A DNA stretch of 64,000 nucleotides from Lapillicoccus jejuensis (GTDB lineage Bacteria > Actinomycetota > Actinomycetes > Actinomycetales > Dermatophilaceae), in NCBI RefSeq assembly GCF_006715055.1, contig NZ_VFMN01000001.1, forward strand, positions 3,906,001-3,970,000, given 5' to 3'. Below, one piece after another: positions 44,246 to 53,741 of this stretch. Numbering within the stretch: the stretch's first letter is position 1; every line of letters starts with the position of its first letter. The notes below the pieces were generated by a model. It made no database searches and was not told where the DNA came from. It saw only the letters and a list, made by a program, of their open reading frames with translations. The translations under genes were made by a program, and so were the position numbers.

Positions 44246-44680
44246 ATGAGCAGCACCCCCCAGACCGAGACCGGGAAGACCTACGAGGTCGCCAAGACCG
44301 ACGAGCAGTGGCGCGCCGAGCTGTCGCCGGCCGAGTACCAGGTCCTGCGCCAGGCCGGCACCGAGCGGCCCTACGTCGGCGAGTACACCGACACCAAGAC
44401 CGAGGGCGTCTACTCGTGCCGCGCCTGCGGCGCCGAGCTGTTCCGCAGCGAGACGAAGTTCGACTCGCACTGCGGCTGGCCCTCGTTCTACGCCCCGCTC
44501 GCCGAGGACCGCGTCGAGTACATCGAGGACCGCACCATGGGCATGAAGCGCGTCGAGGTCCGGTGCGGCACCTGCGGCAGCCACCTCGGTCACGTCTTCG
44601 AGGGCGAGGGCTACGGCACGCCGACCGACCAGCGCTACTGCATCAACTCGATCAGCCTGAGGCTCGAGCCGAAGGCCTGA
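44246..44680 (+). CDS. msrB: Peptide-methionine (R)-S-oxide reductase
   Basis: A 144-residue MsrB. Zinc is held by Cys58/Cys61 (CRACG) and Cys107/Cys110 (CGTCG); the catalytic Cys132 lies in RYCINSISL; SHCGWPSF and GSHLGHVFEGEGYGTPTD complete the signature. It repairs oxidised methionine in the cytoplasm. ATG at 44246 has AGGAG just upstream; an in-frame start at 44201 is possible but unnecessary. Confidence 0.94.
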   Translation: MSSTPQTETGKTYEVAKTDEQWRAELSPAEYQVLRQAGTERPYVGEYTDTKTEGVYSCRACGAELFRSETKFDSHCGWPSFYAPLAEDRVEYIEDRTMGMKRVEVRCGTCGSHLGHVFEGEGYGTPTDQRYCINSISLRLEPKA

Positions 44681-44700
44681 GCGCGCCGGCAGCCGGGACG

Positions 44701-44738
44701 ACGACGGCGCCCCACCCGAGCGGGTGGGGCGCCGTCGT
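44701..44738. terminator. Strong bidirectional hairpin between msrB and chdC
   Basis: A perfect 17-bp stem (left arm starts ACGACGGCGCC, right arm ends GGCGCCGTCGT) with a 4-base GAGC loop lies between the convergent stops at 44680 and 44756. No T-run, but the stem is among the strongest in the window. Confidence 0.75.
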
Positions 44739-44755
44739 GCGTGACGGGTGGCGGG

Positions 44756-45463
44756 TCAGCGCAGGGCGGCGACGAGGTCCGCGATCTCGACCCGGGGGCC
44801 GGTGTAGAACGGGACCTCCTCGCGGACGTGGTTGCGCGCCTGCGAGGCGCGCAGGTCGCGCATGAGGTCGACGATGCGGTGCAGCTCGTCGGCCTCGAAG
44901 GCCAGCACCCACTCGTAGTCGCCGAGGGCGAACGCGGCGACGGTGTTGGCGCGCACGTCCGGGTAGCCGCGCGCCATCTGCCCGTGCTCGACGAGCATGT
45001 CGCGCCGCTGCGCGTCGTCGAGCAGGTACCAGTCGTAGGAGCGCACGAACGGGTAGACGCAGACGTACTTGCGGGCCTCCTCGTCGGCGAGGAACGCCGG
45101 CACGTGGCTCTTGTTGAACTCCGCCGGCCGGTGCAGCGCCGCGACCGACCACACCGGGTCCAGCAGGGCGCCGAGCTCGGTGCGCAGCAGCCGGTGGTAC
45201 GCCGCCTGCAGCTGCTCGATCGTCTCGGCGTGCCACCAGACCATGACGTCGGCGTCGGCGCGCAGCCCCGCGACGTCGTAGAGACCGCGGACGACGACGT
45301 CCTCGGCGGCCAGCTCGTCGACCAGCGCGGTGAGCTCGGCGGTCATCGCGTCGCGGTCGGCGTCGCCGACCGGCTCGGCCACGGCGAAGACCGACCACAT
45401 CGCGTAGCGGATCGTGTCGTTGATCTCCCGCATCCGGGCGGGGGTCGGGCGGCTGCTGCTCAT
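44756..45463 (-). CDS. chdC: Coproheme decarboxylase (HemQ/ChdC, chlorite dismutase-like)
   Basis: A 235-residue ferredoxin-like dimeric beta-barrel protein of the chlorite-dismutase family. [44 protein letters not shown] and [16 protein letters not shown] carry the conserved Tyr and substrate residues of actinobacterial ChdC. It converts coproheme to haem b, the last step of the coproporphyrin-dependent pathway. ATG at 45463 with GGGAGG upstream. It follows cgoX by 23 bp, so they are probably one operon. Confidence 0.92.
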   Translation of the reverse strand: MSSSRPTPARMREINDTIRYAMWSVFAVAEPVGDADRDAMTAELTALVDELAAEDVVVRGLYDVAGLRADADVMVWWHAETIEQLQAAYHRLLRTELGALLDPVWSVAALHRPAEFNKSHVPAFLADEEARKYVCVYPFVRSYDWYLLDDAQRRDMLVEHGQMARGYPDVRANTVAAFALGDYEWVLAFEADELHRIVDLMRDLRASQARNHVREEVPFYTGPRVEIADLVAALR

Positions 45464-45486
45464 GACCCCATGATCCCTCCCGGGGG

Positions 45487-46935
45487 TCACCCACCCGCAG
45501 GTGGGTGGGCGCGCAGGTGCTCGAGCACCCGGGCGGCGGCCGCCCGACCGGTGGCGACCACGGCGGGCACCCCGACGCCGTCGTACGACGCCCCGGCGAC
45601 CGCGAGACCCGGGTGGGCCGCGACGGCGTCGCGGACGCGGGCGACCCGGTCGAGGTGACCGACGGCGTACTGCGGCAGCCCGCCGCCCCAGCGCTGCACG
45701 TGCGCCCCGACCGGGGCGGGGACGCGGCCGCGCAGGATCGTCGACAGGTCGTCGACGACCGTGGCCACGAGGTCCGCGTCGTCGCGCTGGAGGGCGGCCT
45801 CCTCGCCCGCCCGGCCGACCGACGCGCGCAGCACGACGAGCTCGGGGTCGAGCGCGTCGACCCAGGCCCACTTGGCGAAGGTGAAGGTGGCCGCCTTGAC
45901 CCGGACCGGCTCGGTCGGCGGGACGAGGAAGCCGGTGCTGCCGGCGACGCCGGCGCCCTCGAGGACGGGGGCGAGGACGCGGCGCGGGACGGCGAGGGTG
46001 ACGACGGCCATCGACGCCGTCCCGATCTCCCCGAGCGCGGCGGCGGCGTCGGGGGCGACGTCGTGCAGCAGGCGGGCGGCCGGGGCGGCCGGGACGGCGA
46101 GGACGACGGCGTCGGCGTCGGCCTCCTCCTCGGCCACGGTCGGCCCGACCGTCAGGGCCCAGCCGGTGCCCGTACGACGCAGGCCCCGCACCGTCGTGCC
46201 GGTGCGGACGTCGACGCCGCGCTCGCGCAGCGCCTGCGTGAGGTCGGCGGCCATCCGCCCCAGCCCGCCGCGGTAGCCGGCGAAGACCGGGGAGGGGTGG
46301 CCGCCCGCGGTCGCGGTGGCCCCGGCGGCGGCGCGGGCGGCCGCGTCGAGCAGCGGCTCACCCGCGCGGGCGGCGGCCCACAGCGCCGGGACGGTGGCGC
46401 GGGCCGACAGGCGCCGGGCGTGCCCGGCGTAGACGCCGGCGAGCAGCGGCTCGACGAGCCGGTCGACGACGGCGGCCCCGAGCCGGTCCTCGACGAGGGC
46501 GCCCACCGCGACGTCGTCGGCCTCGAGGGGCGCCAGGGGTCGGGAGCGCTCGGCGCGGACCCGCTCGACCTCGGCGTCGTCGAGCAGGCCGCGGGCGGTG
46601 TCCGGGTCGGACGGGACGCCCATGAGGGTGCGCGGCGGCAGCGGGTGGTGGGCGCCGCGCGACCACACCGTCGCAGCGCGGCCCCCCGGGTGGGTGAGCG
46701 CGTCACCGAGGCCGGCCTCGCGGGCCAGGTCGACCGCCTCGGGGCGGCGCGCGAGGACCGACTCCGCGCCGACGTCGACGGCGAGGCCGGCGACCGTGCC
46801 GGTGCGCAGCTTCCCGCCGGTGTCCGGGGCGGCCTCGAGGACGGTGACGCGCAGGCCGGGCTCCCCCGCCGCGACGAGGTCCCAGGCGGTGGCCAGCCCG
46901 GCCATCCCGGCTCCGACGACGACCACGTGAGGCAT
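45487..46935 (-). CDS. cgoX: Coproporphyrinogen III oxidase (HemY/CgoX, FAD-dependent)
   Basis: This 482-residue flavoprotein begins with the FAD-binding [17 protein letters not shown] and [16 protein letters not shown], then [16 protein letters not shown]. The C-terminal FAD segment [24 protein letters not shown] closes the fold. In Actinomycetota, HemY-type enzymes oxidise coproporphyrinogen III in the coproporphyrin branch; the adjacent chdC supports that. ATG at 46935. It is divergent from the DUF4349 gene. Confidence 0.9.
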   Translation of the reverse strand: MPHVVVVGAGMAGLATAWDLVAAGEPGLRVTVLEAAPDTGGKLRTGTVAGLAVDVGAESVLARRPEAVDLAREAGLGDALTHPGGRAATVWSRGAHHPLPPRTLMGVPSDPDTARGLLDDAEVERVRAERSRPLAPLEADDVAVGALVEDRLGAAVVDRLVEPLLAGVYAGHARRLSARATVPALWAAARAGEPLLDAAARAAAGATATAGGHPSPVFAGYRGGLGRMAADLTQALRERGVDVRTGTTVRGLRRTGTGWALTVGPTVAEEEADADAVVLAVPAAPAARLLHDVAPDAAAALGEIGTASMAVVTLAVPRRVLAPVLEGAGVAGSTGFLVPPTEPVRVKAATFTFAKWAWVDALDPELVVLRASVGRAGEEAALQRDDADLVATVVDDLSTILRGRVPAPVGAHVQRWGGGLPQYAVGHLDRVARVRDAVAAHPGLAVAGASYDGVGVPAVVATGRAAAARVLEHLRAHPPAGG

Positions 46936-47086
46936 GCCGTCAGCGTCGCAGACGCCGCCGGCACCCGGGTCGGCGGGACACCGTGACCGAACCGTGACGC
47001 CGCGGGAGGCCCTGCGGCGCAACGGTCGTCGGGACCCAGCGTGTCCCCCGGGGAGAAGCACCACCCGAGCCGCCCTGGAGGTCGTC

Positions 47087-48190
47087 GTGAGCCCGTCCGT
47101 CCCGTCCCCGTCACCGTCCTCGTCCCCGTCACCGTCCTCGTCCCCGTCGCGGCGTCGGCGTCGGCGCGCTGCGGCGCTCGTCCCGGCCGCGCTCGTCGTC
47201 GTCCTCGCCGCCGGTCTGGCCGGCTGCTCGGGAGGCAGCAGCGGCAGCAGCGGTGGGGCCGCCGGGGTCGCCGAGCAGGGACCCGGCACCGCGCTCGAGG
47301 CCGACGGCACCGCCGCGTCCGGGGGCGTCGCGCCGGCCGGCGCCGCGCCGGCCCAGGGGGCCGCCGCCGGTAACTCGGACGCGGCGAGTGCGCGCAGCGG
47401 CGCCGCGGTGTCGGCGCCGCGGCTCGTGCGGGTGGCCACGCTGCGCCTCGAGGTCGGCGACGTCACCCGCAGCGCCGTCCAGGTGCGCGCCGTCGCGCAG
47501 GGCGCGGGCGGGTCGGTCACCCGGGAGGATCTCAGCAGCTCCGTGGGCGACGCGAAGAGCAGCACGAGCACCAGCACCAGCACGAGCACCACCGGGTCGA
47601 TGACCGTCCAGGTGCCGCAGGACCGGCTCGACGCCGTCGTCGACCAGCTGGCCGAGCTCGGCACGGTGCTGCAGCGCACGACGTCGTCGCAGGACGTCAC
47701 GTCGACGTACGTCGACACGGCCTCCCGGGTCGCGACCATGCAGGCCTCCGTGGCCCGGCTGCGCACGCTCCTCGCGCAGGCCAAGGACCTCGGCCAGGTC
47801 GTGGCCCTCGAGGACGAGCTGACCAAGCGCGAGGCCGACCTCGAGTCCACCCAGGCCCAGCTCGCCGACCTGCAGGGGCGCACGACGATGGCCACCGTCA
47901 GCCTCGCCCTCAGCACCCCGGCCTCCACGGCGTCGCCGACGCCGGCCGGCTCCCCCGGGTTCCTCGACGGCCTGCGCGGCGGGTGGCACGCCTTCGTCAC
48001 GGCGGTCGTCTGGCTGCTCACGGCGCTCGGCGCCGTCCTGCCGTTCCTCGCCCTCGGCGCCGCGGTGGTCCTGCCGGTGGTGGCCTGGCGGCGACGTCGT
48101 ACGGCCGCGGTCGAGGCTCCCCGCGCCCTCGAGGCCCCCGAGGCGCCCGCCGCGCCGGAGGAGGAGAAGGCGCCTACCGTGGCGTCGTGA
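47087..48190 (+). CDS. DUF4349 lipoprotein with C-terminal membrane helix
   Basis: A 367-residue protein. The N-terminus is a Ser/Pro repeat (SPSPSS, from an 18-bp tandem repeat) and RRRRRR, then a lipoprotein signal ending LAAGLAGC with the lipobox Cys at 47. The DUF4349 body has RVATLRLEVGDVTRSAVQVRAVAQGAGG, TVQVPQDRLDAVVDQLAELG and a coiled coil (VALEDELTKREADLESTQAQLADLQGR), followed by a transmembrane helix near residue 310 and an acidic tail. Function is unknown; an envelope role is likely. GTG at 47087 has GGAG six bases upstream. It overlaps the P450 start by four bases. Confidence 0.82.
   Translation: MSPSVPSPSPSSSPSPSSSPSRRRRRRAAALVPAALVVVLAAGLAGCSGGSSGSSGGAAGVAEQGPGTALEADGTAASGGVAPAGAAPAQGAAAGNSDAASARSGAAVSAPRLVRVATLRLEVGDVTRSAVQVRAVAQGAGGSVTREDLSSSVGDAKSSTSTSTSTSTTGSMTVQVPQDRLDAVVDQLAELGTVLQRTTSSQDVTSTYVDTASRVATMQASVARLRTLLAQAKDLGQVVALEDELTKREADLESTQAQLADLQGRTTMATVSLALSTPASTASPTPAGSPGFLDGLRGGWHAFVTAVVWLLTALGAVLPFLALGAAVVLPVVAWRRRRTAAVEAPRALEAPEAPAAPEEEKAPTVAS
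47105..47152 (+). repeat. 18-bp tandem repeat coding for Ser/Pro repeat
   Basis: About 2.6 copies of an 18-base unit (CCGTCACCGTCCTCGTCC) encode SPSPSS. Because the unit is a multiple of three, copy-number change would alter length but not frame. Confidence 0.8.
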
Positions 48191-49443
48191 GCAGCGCCGC
48201 CCCCACCCTCCCCGCCTCCTCGAGCGAGCCTCTGCGCCTCGGCGACGCGTTCGTCCAGGACCCGCACAGCGTCTACGCGCGGCTGCGCGACGAGGCGCCG
48301 GTGCAGCGGGTCGCGCTGCCGAGCGGGCTCGAGGCGTGGCTGGTGACGCGGTACGACGACGTGCGCGCCGGCCTCGCGGACCCGCGGCTGGCCAAGGACT
48401 TCCGCCGGCTGCGCGCCGCCGCCGGCATCCGCCCGGGGACCGGTCGGCCGCTGGCGCAGGACTCGCTGTCGAGCCACATGCTCTCCGCCGACCCGCCCGA
48501 CCACCGGCGGCTGCGGACGCTGGTCAACCAGGCCTTCACCCCGCGGACCGTCGAGCGGCTGCGGCCGCGCGTCGAGCAGATCGCTGCCGGCCTGCTCGAC
48601 GCGCTGCCCGGCCACGCCGACGAGGACGGCGTCGTCGACCTGCTCGAGCACTACGCGCTGCCGCTGCCGATCACCGTCATCTGCGAGCTGCTCGGCGTCC
48701 CCGAGGCGGACCGCGACGACGTGCGCCGGTGGTCCGACGACCTGCTCAGCCCCGAGGACGTCGAGGCGGTGCCGCAGTCGGCGGGCGAGTTCGCGGCCTA
48801 CCTGGGCGCGCTCGTCGCCACCAAGCGGTCGGACCCGGGTGACGACCTGCTCTCGGGGCTGGCCACCGCGACGCTGGGCGGGTCGGGCGACGGCGACGAC
48901 CGGCTGAGCGAGGACGAGCAGGTGGGGATGGCCTTCCTGCTCGTCGTCGCCGGGCACGAGACCACGGTGAACCTCGTCGGGACGGGAGCCCTCGCGCTGC
49001 TGCGCCGGCCCGAGCTGGCCGAGCGGGTGCGCGCCGACGAGGCGTCGCGCGGGGCCGTCGTCGAGGAGCTGCTGCGCCACGACGGGCCGGTCAACGGGGC
49101 GACGCTGCGGTTCACCACCGAGGAGGTCGAGATCGCCGGGGTCCGCCTGCCCGCGGGCGAGATCGTCCTGCTCTCGCTGGGGTCGGCGGACTGCGACCCG
49201 CGTCGCTTCGCCGACCCGGCGAAGGTCGACCTCGAGCGCGGCGGCGCCGGGCACCTCGCCTTCGGTCACGGCATCCACTTCTGCCTCGGCGCGCCGCTGG
49301 CCCGCCTCGAGGGCGTCGTCGCCCTCGGCCGGCTCCTCGAGCGCTACCCCGGGATCACGCTCGCCGCCGGGCCGGACGACCTGCGCTGGCGGCGCAGCGT
49401 CCTGCTGCGCGGGCTGCGCGAGCTCCCGGTCCGCCTGGGCTGA
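48187..49443 (+). CDS. Cytochrome P450
   Basis: A 418-residue soluble P450. The I-helix oxygen-activation motif is AGHETT (255-260), the K-helix ExxR is EELLR, and the haem-binding loop FGHGIHFCLGAPLAR has the axial Cys at about 366. It lacks a membrane anchor, as in CYP105/107-type bacterial enzymes, so it needs ferredoxin and reductase from elsewhere. Substrate is unknown. GTG at 48187 overlaps the DUF4349 stop (GTGA), so the two are co-translated, a curious pairing. A palindromic repeat follows the stop. Confidence 0.93.
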   Translation: MSSAAPTLPASSSEPLRLGDAFVQDPHSVYARLRDEAPVQRVALPSGLEAWLVTRYDDVRAGLADPRLAKDFRRLRAAAGIRPGTGRPLAQDSLSSHMLSADPPDHRRLRTLVNQAFTPRTVERLRPRVEQIAAGLLDALPGHADEDGVVDLLEHYALPLPITVICELLGVPEADRDDVRRWSDDLLSPEDVEAVPQSAGEFAAYLGALVATKRSDPGDDLLSGLATATLGGSGDGDDRLSEDEQVGMAFLLVVAGHETTVNLVGTGALALLRRPELAERVRADEASRGAVVEELLRHDGPVNGATLRFTTEEVEIAGVRLPAGEIVLLSLGSADCDPRRFADPAKVDLERGGAGHLAFGHGIHFCLGAPLARLEGVVALGRLLERYPGITLAAGPDDLRWRRSVLLRGLRELPVRLG

Positions 49444-49454
49444 GCCAAGCGCCG

Positions 49455-49518
49455 CGAATCGGATTCGGTGGACTTGGCTCGGGTCGTGACCCGAGCCGAG
49501 CGGGCCGAATCCGATTCG
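49455..49518. repeat. 64-bp palindromic repeat, copy 5
   Basis: The cleanest copy: outer arms CGAATCGGATTCGG / CCGAATCCGATTCG are perfect and inner arms CTTGGCTCGGGTC / GACCCGAGCCGAG pair with a single G-T-type change, around a GT centre. It fills the gap between the convergent P450 and hemE stops, where it could also terminate transcription. Confidence 0.92.
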
Positions 49519-49530
49519 GGTGGACGACCC

Positions 49531-50610
49531 TCAGCGCGTCGAGAGCTCGTGGACGAGCTCGACGACGCGGGTGAGGACGTCGGGGTCGGTGTCGGGCAGC
49601 ACGCCGTGGCCGAGGTTGACGATGTGCCCACGGGCGTCGGCGCCCTCGTCGAGGATCTCGCGCACCCGCTGCTCGACCACCGGCCACGGAGCGAAGAGCA
49701 GGGCCGGGTCGAGGTTGCCCTGGACCGAGTAGCCGGGACCGAGGCGCCGTACGGCGTCGCGCAGCGAGACCCGGAAGTCGACGCCCACGACGTCGGCGCC
49801 CGCCGCGCCCATCGAGCCCAGCAGCTCGCCGGTGCCGACGCCGAAGTGGATCCGCGGGACGCCGAGGTCGGCGACGGCGGCGAGCGCGGTGGCCGAGTGC
49901 GGCTGCACGAAGCGCTCGTAGTCGGCCCGCGACAGCACCCCCGCCCACGAGTCGAAGAGCTGGACGACGCTCGCGCCGGCCTGCGCCTGCACCCGCAGGA
50001 ACGCGCCGGAGATCTGCGCCAGCCGGGCGCACAGGTCGGACCACAGCCGCGGGTCGCCGTGCATGAGCGCCTTGGTGTGCTCGTGGTTGCGCGAGGGGCC
50101 GCCCTCGACGAGGTACGACGCCAGCGTGAACGGCGCACCGGCGAAGCCGATGAGCGGGGTCGCACCGAGCTCGGCGACGAGCAGCCGCACCGACTCGGTG
50201 ATGTCGGGGACGTGCTCGGGCGTCAGCTCGGGCAGGCGGTCGAGGTCGGCGCGTGTGCGGAACGGCTGCGCGACGACCGGCCCCGTCCCCGGCACGATGT
50301 CGAGGTCGACGCCGACCGCGGCGAGCGGGACGACGATGTCGCTGAAGAAGATCGCCGCGTCGACGCCGTGCCGGCGCACCGGCTGCAGGGTGATCTCGGT
50401 GACCAGCTCGGGGCGGCGGCACGACTCGAGCATCGCGACCCCGGCGCGCAGCGCGCGGTACTCGGGCAGGCTGCGGCCGGCCTGGCGCATGAACCACACC
50501 GGCGCCCGACGGACCGGTCGGCCGAGGGCGGCACGGACGAGGTCGCTGTCGCGGGGGTCCGCGTCGTCGTCGGTCGTCTGCTCCATCACGCGCTCGGTCA
50601 CACGCTCCAT
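49531..50610 (-). CDS. hemE: Uroporphyrinogen decarboxylase
   Basis: A 359-residue TIM-barrel enzyme. The N-terminal signature is [19 protein letters not shown], with the invariant catalytic Asp in [30 protein letters not shown] and the C-terminal [11 protein letters not shown] and [14 protein letters not shown] match HemE. It decarboxylates uroporphyrinogen III to coproporphyrinogen III, the substrate of the CgoX/ChdC branch encoded 3-5 kb away. ATG at 50610 was chosen; ATG at 50586 is a shorter alternative. Confidence 0.95.
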   Translation of the reverse strand: MERVTERVMEQTTDDDADPRDSDLVRAALGRPVRRAPVWFMRQAGRSLPEYRALRAGVAMLESCRRPELVTEITLQPVRRHGVDAAIFFSDIVVPLAAVGVDLDIVPGTGPVVAQPFRTRADLDRLPELTPEHVPDITESVRLLVAELGATPLIGFAGAPFTLASYLVEGGPSRNHEHTKALMHGDPRLWSDLCARLAQISGAFLRVQAQAGASVVQLFDSWAGVLSRADYERFVQPHSATALAAVADLGVPRIHFGVGTGELLGSMGAAGADVVGVDFRVSLRDAVRRLGPGYSVQGNLDPALLFAPWPVVEQRVREILDEGADARGHIVNLGHGVLPDTDPDVLTRVVELVHELSTR

Positions 50611-50657
50611 CGTTCCACGGCGCCGGTCGTGCCACGGACGGTCGTGCCACGGGACGG

Positions 50658-51503
50658 TCACGCCACGGAGAGCGCGGCGACCCCGGCGAGCGACACGACG
50701 ACGCCGACGACCTGGATCCGCTGCAACCGCTCGTGCAGGAGCACCCGGGCCAGCAGGGTCGTCACGACCGGGTAGAGCGAGGCGAGGACCGCGACGACGC
50801 TGACCATCCCCAGCCCGGACGCCGTCGCGAAGAGCGCGTTGGCGCCGAGGTCGCCGAGCCCGATCGGCAGCAGCCAGCGCAGGTCGCCCGCGCGCGTGCC
50901 GCCGACCGTGCCCAGCCGCAGCGCGAGGACGACGTACAGCGTCGTGCTGGTCAGCCGCATCCCCCACAGCGTCGCGACCGTCGACACGTGCGAGCCGCGC
51001 GCGACGAGGAAGAGGACGGTGCCGAAGCCCACCGCGGCGACGACGGCCAGCAGCACCGGCCGCGCGCTCACTCCACCGCGCAGCTCGGGGCCGGAGGCGA
51101 GGATCGTGCCGAGGACCGCGATCGCCATCCCGGCCCACGCCAGGGTCGTCGGCTGGTCGCCGGTGAGGACGCCGAGCAGGACGGGGACGGCGGCGCCGGT
51201 CGCCGCGATCGGGGCGACGACCCCCATGGTCCCCGCGGAGAGGCCGGCGTAGAACGCCGCGAGGGCGACCGAACCGGTCGCGCCCGCGGCGACGGCGTAC
51301 GGCGCCCACTCGGCCCACCGGTCGAACGGCACCGGGTGACCCAGCGCGGCCACGACGAGCAAGGTCACCGTCATGGCGACGAGCCCGACGACCTGCGAGG
51401 CGCCGACGACCGCGGCGGCCGGCAGCCGCCGGGACAGCAGCCCGCCGAGGAAGTCGCTCGTCCCCCAGGTCAGCGAGCAGAGCAGGGCGAGCACGGCCGA
51501 CAC
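50658..51503 (-). CDS. EamA/DMT-family transporter
   Basis: A 281-residue, ten-helix permease made of two EamA repeats ([22 protein letters not shown] and [20 protein letters not shown] begin the halves; each ends in a GxxxxxxG-rich helix such as [16 protein letters not shown]). It probably exports small metabolites. GTG at 51503 is seven bases after TAGCGT, fitting leaderless translation; GTG at 51512 would add three residues. It is divergent from the DUF3000 gene and lies 47 bp downstream of hemE. Confidence 0.85.
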   Translation of the reverse strand: MSAVLALLCSLTWGTSDFLGGLLSRRLPAAAVVGASQVVGLVAMTVTLLVVAALGHPVPFDRWAEWAPYAVAAGATGSVALAAFYAGLSAGTMGVVAPIAATGAAVPVLLGVLTGDQPTTLAWAGMAIAVLGTILASGPELRGGVSARPVLLAVVAAVGFGTVLFLVARGSHVSTVATLWGMRLTSTTLYVVLALRLGTVGGTRAGDLRWLLPIGLGDLGANALFATASGLGMVSVVAVLASLYPVVTTLLARVLLHERLQRIQVVGVVVSLAGVAALSVA

Positions 51504-51563
51504 GGGCGCCACGCTACCGGCGAGATCCGGGCCCGCGGCCCCGGGCCGCCGTACCGTGGGCTC

Positions 51564-52184
51564 GTGCGTGGACGAACCCTCCCGGGTGACCAGTCGCCCG
51601 ACTTCGCGCGGGCCGTGGCCGCCCTGCGCGACGCGCGGCTGCGGCCCGAGGTCCGGGTGACCGAGGTGCCCGCGCCTCAGCGCATCGCGCCGTACGCCGT
51701 CGCGCTGACCGCCGAGGTCGTCGGCGCGGCCGGCGACGAGGACGAGCTGGCCTCGGGCCGCTTCGTCCTGCTGCACGACCCGAGCGCCCCGGCGCCGTGG
51801 GAGGGCGAGTGGCGCGTGGTCACCTTCGTGCGCGCCGAGCTCGAGCCCGAGCTGGCCGGCGACCCGATGCTGGGGCAGGTCGGCTGGTCGTGGCTCGTCG
51901 ACGCGCTCGAGCAGCGCGGGGTCGACTACGCGAACGAGGCGGGCACCGTGACGCGGGTCGTCTCCGAGAGCTTCGCCGGGCTGGCCGACCGCGAGCCGAG
52001 CGTCGAGATGGAGGTGCGGGCGTCGTGGACGCCCGAGATCGGCCCGGCCCTGGGCGGGCTCGGCGGCGCCCGGCCGGACGAGCTCGGCGCCCACCTGCTC
52101 GCCTGGTCCGACCTGCTGTGCACCGTGGCCGGGCTGCCGCCCCTGCCCGAGGGCGTCACGGCCCTGCCGGGCCAACGGCGCTGA
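51564..52184 (+). CDS. DUF3000 domain protein
   Basis: A 206-residue actinobacterial-specific protein. Conserved-looking parts are PDFARAVAALRDARLRPEVRVTEVPAPQRIAPYAVALTAEV, GRFVLLHDPSAPAPWEGEWRVVTFVRAELEPE and VGWSWLVDALEQRGVDY. Function is not known; the gene usually sits between hemE and RNase D in this phylum, as it does here. GTG at 51564 is six bases after TACCGT, so it is probably leaderless. Confidence 0.87.
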   Translation: MRGRTLPGDQSPDFARAVAALRDARLRPEVRVTEVPAPQRIAPYAVALTAEVVGAAGDEDELASGRFVLLHDPSAPAPWEGEWRVVTFVRAELEPELAGDPMLGQVGWSWLVDALEQRGVDYANEAGTVTRVVSESFAGLADREPSVEMEVRASWTPEIGPALGGLGGARPDELGAHLLAWSDLLCTVAGLPPLPEGVTALPGQRR

Positions 52185-52298
52185 GCGTCCGTCGCCGTAC
52201 GGCGACGCGGTTCGCTCACCGGCAGCGGCGACACGGCGGGGGGCGACACGGCGGGGGCGACGCTGCGGGGCACGGCGTTGTCACCTAGGGTCGGCTCC

Positions 52299-53576
52299 GT
52301 GAGCGACGACACGGCCCAGCGGCCGGCGTCGCCGGACGACGGGACGACCACCGCCGCCGCGGTCGACGCCGACGAGGCGCCCGAGCGCGTCCTCACCCCC
52401 CTGCTCGAGCCGGCCGACGGCGTCCCCGAGGTGGTCGCCGACGAGCGGCGGCTGCTCGAGGCGGCCGCCGCCATCGCCGGTGGCACCGGGCCGGTGGCCG
52501 TCGACGCCGAGCGCGCCTCGGGCCACCGCTACGGCCAGCGCGCCTACCTGGTCCAGCTGCGCCGGGAGGGTTCCGGCACCTGGCTGCTCGACCCCGTCGC
52601 GTGCCCCGACCTGTCCCCCGTCGACGAGGCCATCGGCGACACGGAGTGGGTGCTGCACGCGGCCACGCAGGACCTGCCGTGCCTGGCCGAGGTCGGGCTG
52701 CACCCCCGGGCCCTGTTCGACACCGAGCTGGGCGCGCGGCTCGTGGGCCTGCCCCGGGTCGGGCTCGGCGCGGCCGTCGAGCACTACCTCGGTCTGTCGC
52801 TCGCCAAGGAGCACTCCGCCGTCGACTGGTCGCGCCGGCCGCTGCCCGAGCCGTGGCTGCGGTACGCCGCCCTCGACGTCGAGGTCCTCGTCGCGCTGCG
52901 CGACGCCGTCGACGCCGACCTGCGCGAGCAGGGCAAGCAGGAGTGGGCCCGCCAGGAGTTCGAGGCGCTGCTGGCCTTCACCGGTCCGCCGGTGCGCCAG
53001 GACCCGTGGCGCCGGACCTCGGGCATGCACAAGGTGCGCAAGCGCCGCGGGCTCGCCGTCGTCCGCGAGCTGTGGCTGGCCCGCGACCGCCTCGCCCGGC
53101 AGCGCGACACCTCCCCCGGTCGGGTGCTGTCCGACGCGGCCCTCGTCGAGCTCGCCCTGGCCACCCCGCACACCCCCGCCGACCTCGAGGCCCGCGAGCT
53201 GCGGGTCGCCCGGCGCAACCCGCGGCCCTGGCTCGAGGCCGTCCGCCGGGCCGAGGCGATCCCCGAGCGCGAGCTGCCGCCCCTGGCGCTGCCCGCCACC
53301 GGCCCCCCGCCGCAGCGTGCGTGGGCCGACCGCGACCCCGTCGCCGCGGCGCGGCTGGCGCAGGCCCGCGAGGAGCTGGCCGCGTTCGCCGAGGAGCACC
53401 GCGTGCCGGTGGAGAACCTGCTCACCCCCGAGACGCTGCGCCGGGTGCTGTGGCAGCCGCCGCAGGACACGTCGGTCGAGGGGGTCGGCACCGCGCTCGG
53501 CGCCTACGGCGCCCGCCCGTGGCAGGTCGAGATCGCCGCGCCCGTCGTCGCGACGGCGATCGCCGAGAACTCCTGA
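52299..53576 (+). CDS. rnd: Ribonuclease D (3'-5' exonuclease + HRDC)
   Basis: A 425-residue protein. The DEDD exonuclease motifs are PVAVDAERASGHRYGQRAYLVQL (D-x-E), ATQDLPCL, LFDTELGARL and YAALDVEVLVAL (Y-x-x-x-D). The HRDC domain follows (TSGMHKVRKRRGLAVVRELWLARDRLA). It trims tRNA and other RNA 3' ends. GTG at 52299 is seven bases after TAGGGT (52286-52291), so the message is probably leaderless. It is not overlapped by its neighbours. Confidence 0.9.
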   Translation: MSDDTAQRPASPDDGTTTAAAVDADEAPERVLTPLLEPADGVPEVVADERRLLEAAAAIAGGTGPVAVDAERASGHRYGQRAYLVQLRREGSGTWLLDPVACPDLSPVDEAIGDTEWVLHAATQDLPCLAEVGLHPRALFDTELGARLVGLPRVGLGAAVEHYLGLSLAKEHSAVDWSRRPLPEPWLRYAALDVEVLVALRDAVDADLREQGKQEWARQEFEALLAFTGPPVRQDPWRRTSGMHKVRKRRGLAVVRELWLARDRLARQRDTSPGRVLSDAALVELALATPHTPADLEARELRVARRNPRPWLEAVRRAEAIPERELPPLALPATGPPPQRAWADRDPVAAARLAQAREELAAFAEEHRVPVENLLTPETLRRVLWQPPQDTSVEGVGTALGAYGARPWQVEIAAPVVATAIAENS

Positions 53577-53680
53577 CGCGACCCGCTCCACGACCCACGT
53601 CGTGCCCCTCTCCTCGCCCTCTCCGCGACGCTCCCCGGAGGGTGTGGTGGGCCTCACCACCGGCCGCGTCGGGTCGTTGG

Positions 53681-53694
53681 TTACCGGCCAGTAG
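53681..53694. promoter_or_regulatory. Near-palindrome TTACCGGCCAGTAG in the fadA promoter
   Basis: It matches the perfect palindrome TTACTGGCCAGTAA at 12 of 14 positions and overlaps a TAGCAT -10-like box (53692-53697). It resembles TetR-type operators of fatty-acid degradation genes; the regulator is not in this window. Confidence 0.5.
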
Positions 53695-53741
53695 CATCGG
53701 GGCACCACGTTGTCCCCGAGCTGTCCACGACAGGAGCCCCC

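Noticed and set aside
41381-44593. 1070-residue minus-strand frame opposite the secreted nuclease
   Set aside because: It is low-complexity Arg/Gly/Val/Asp-rich sequence typical of antisense frames in GC-rich genes; the plus strand has clear EEP motifs.
47560-47595. AGCACC/AGCACG repeats in the DUF4349 gene
   Set aside because: Simple Ser-Thr coding run; no separate function supported.
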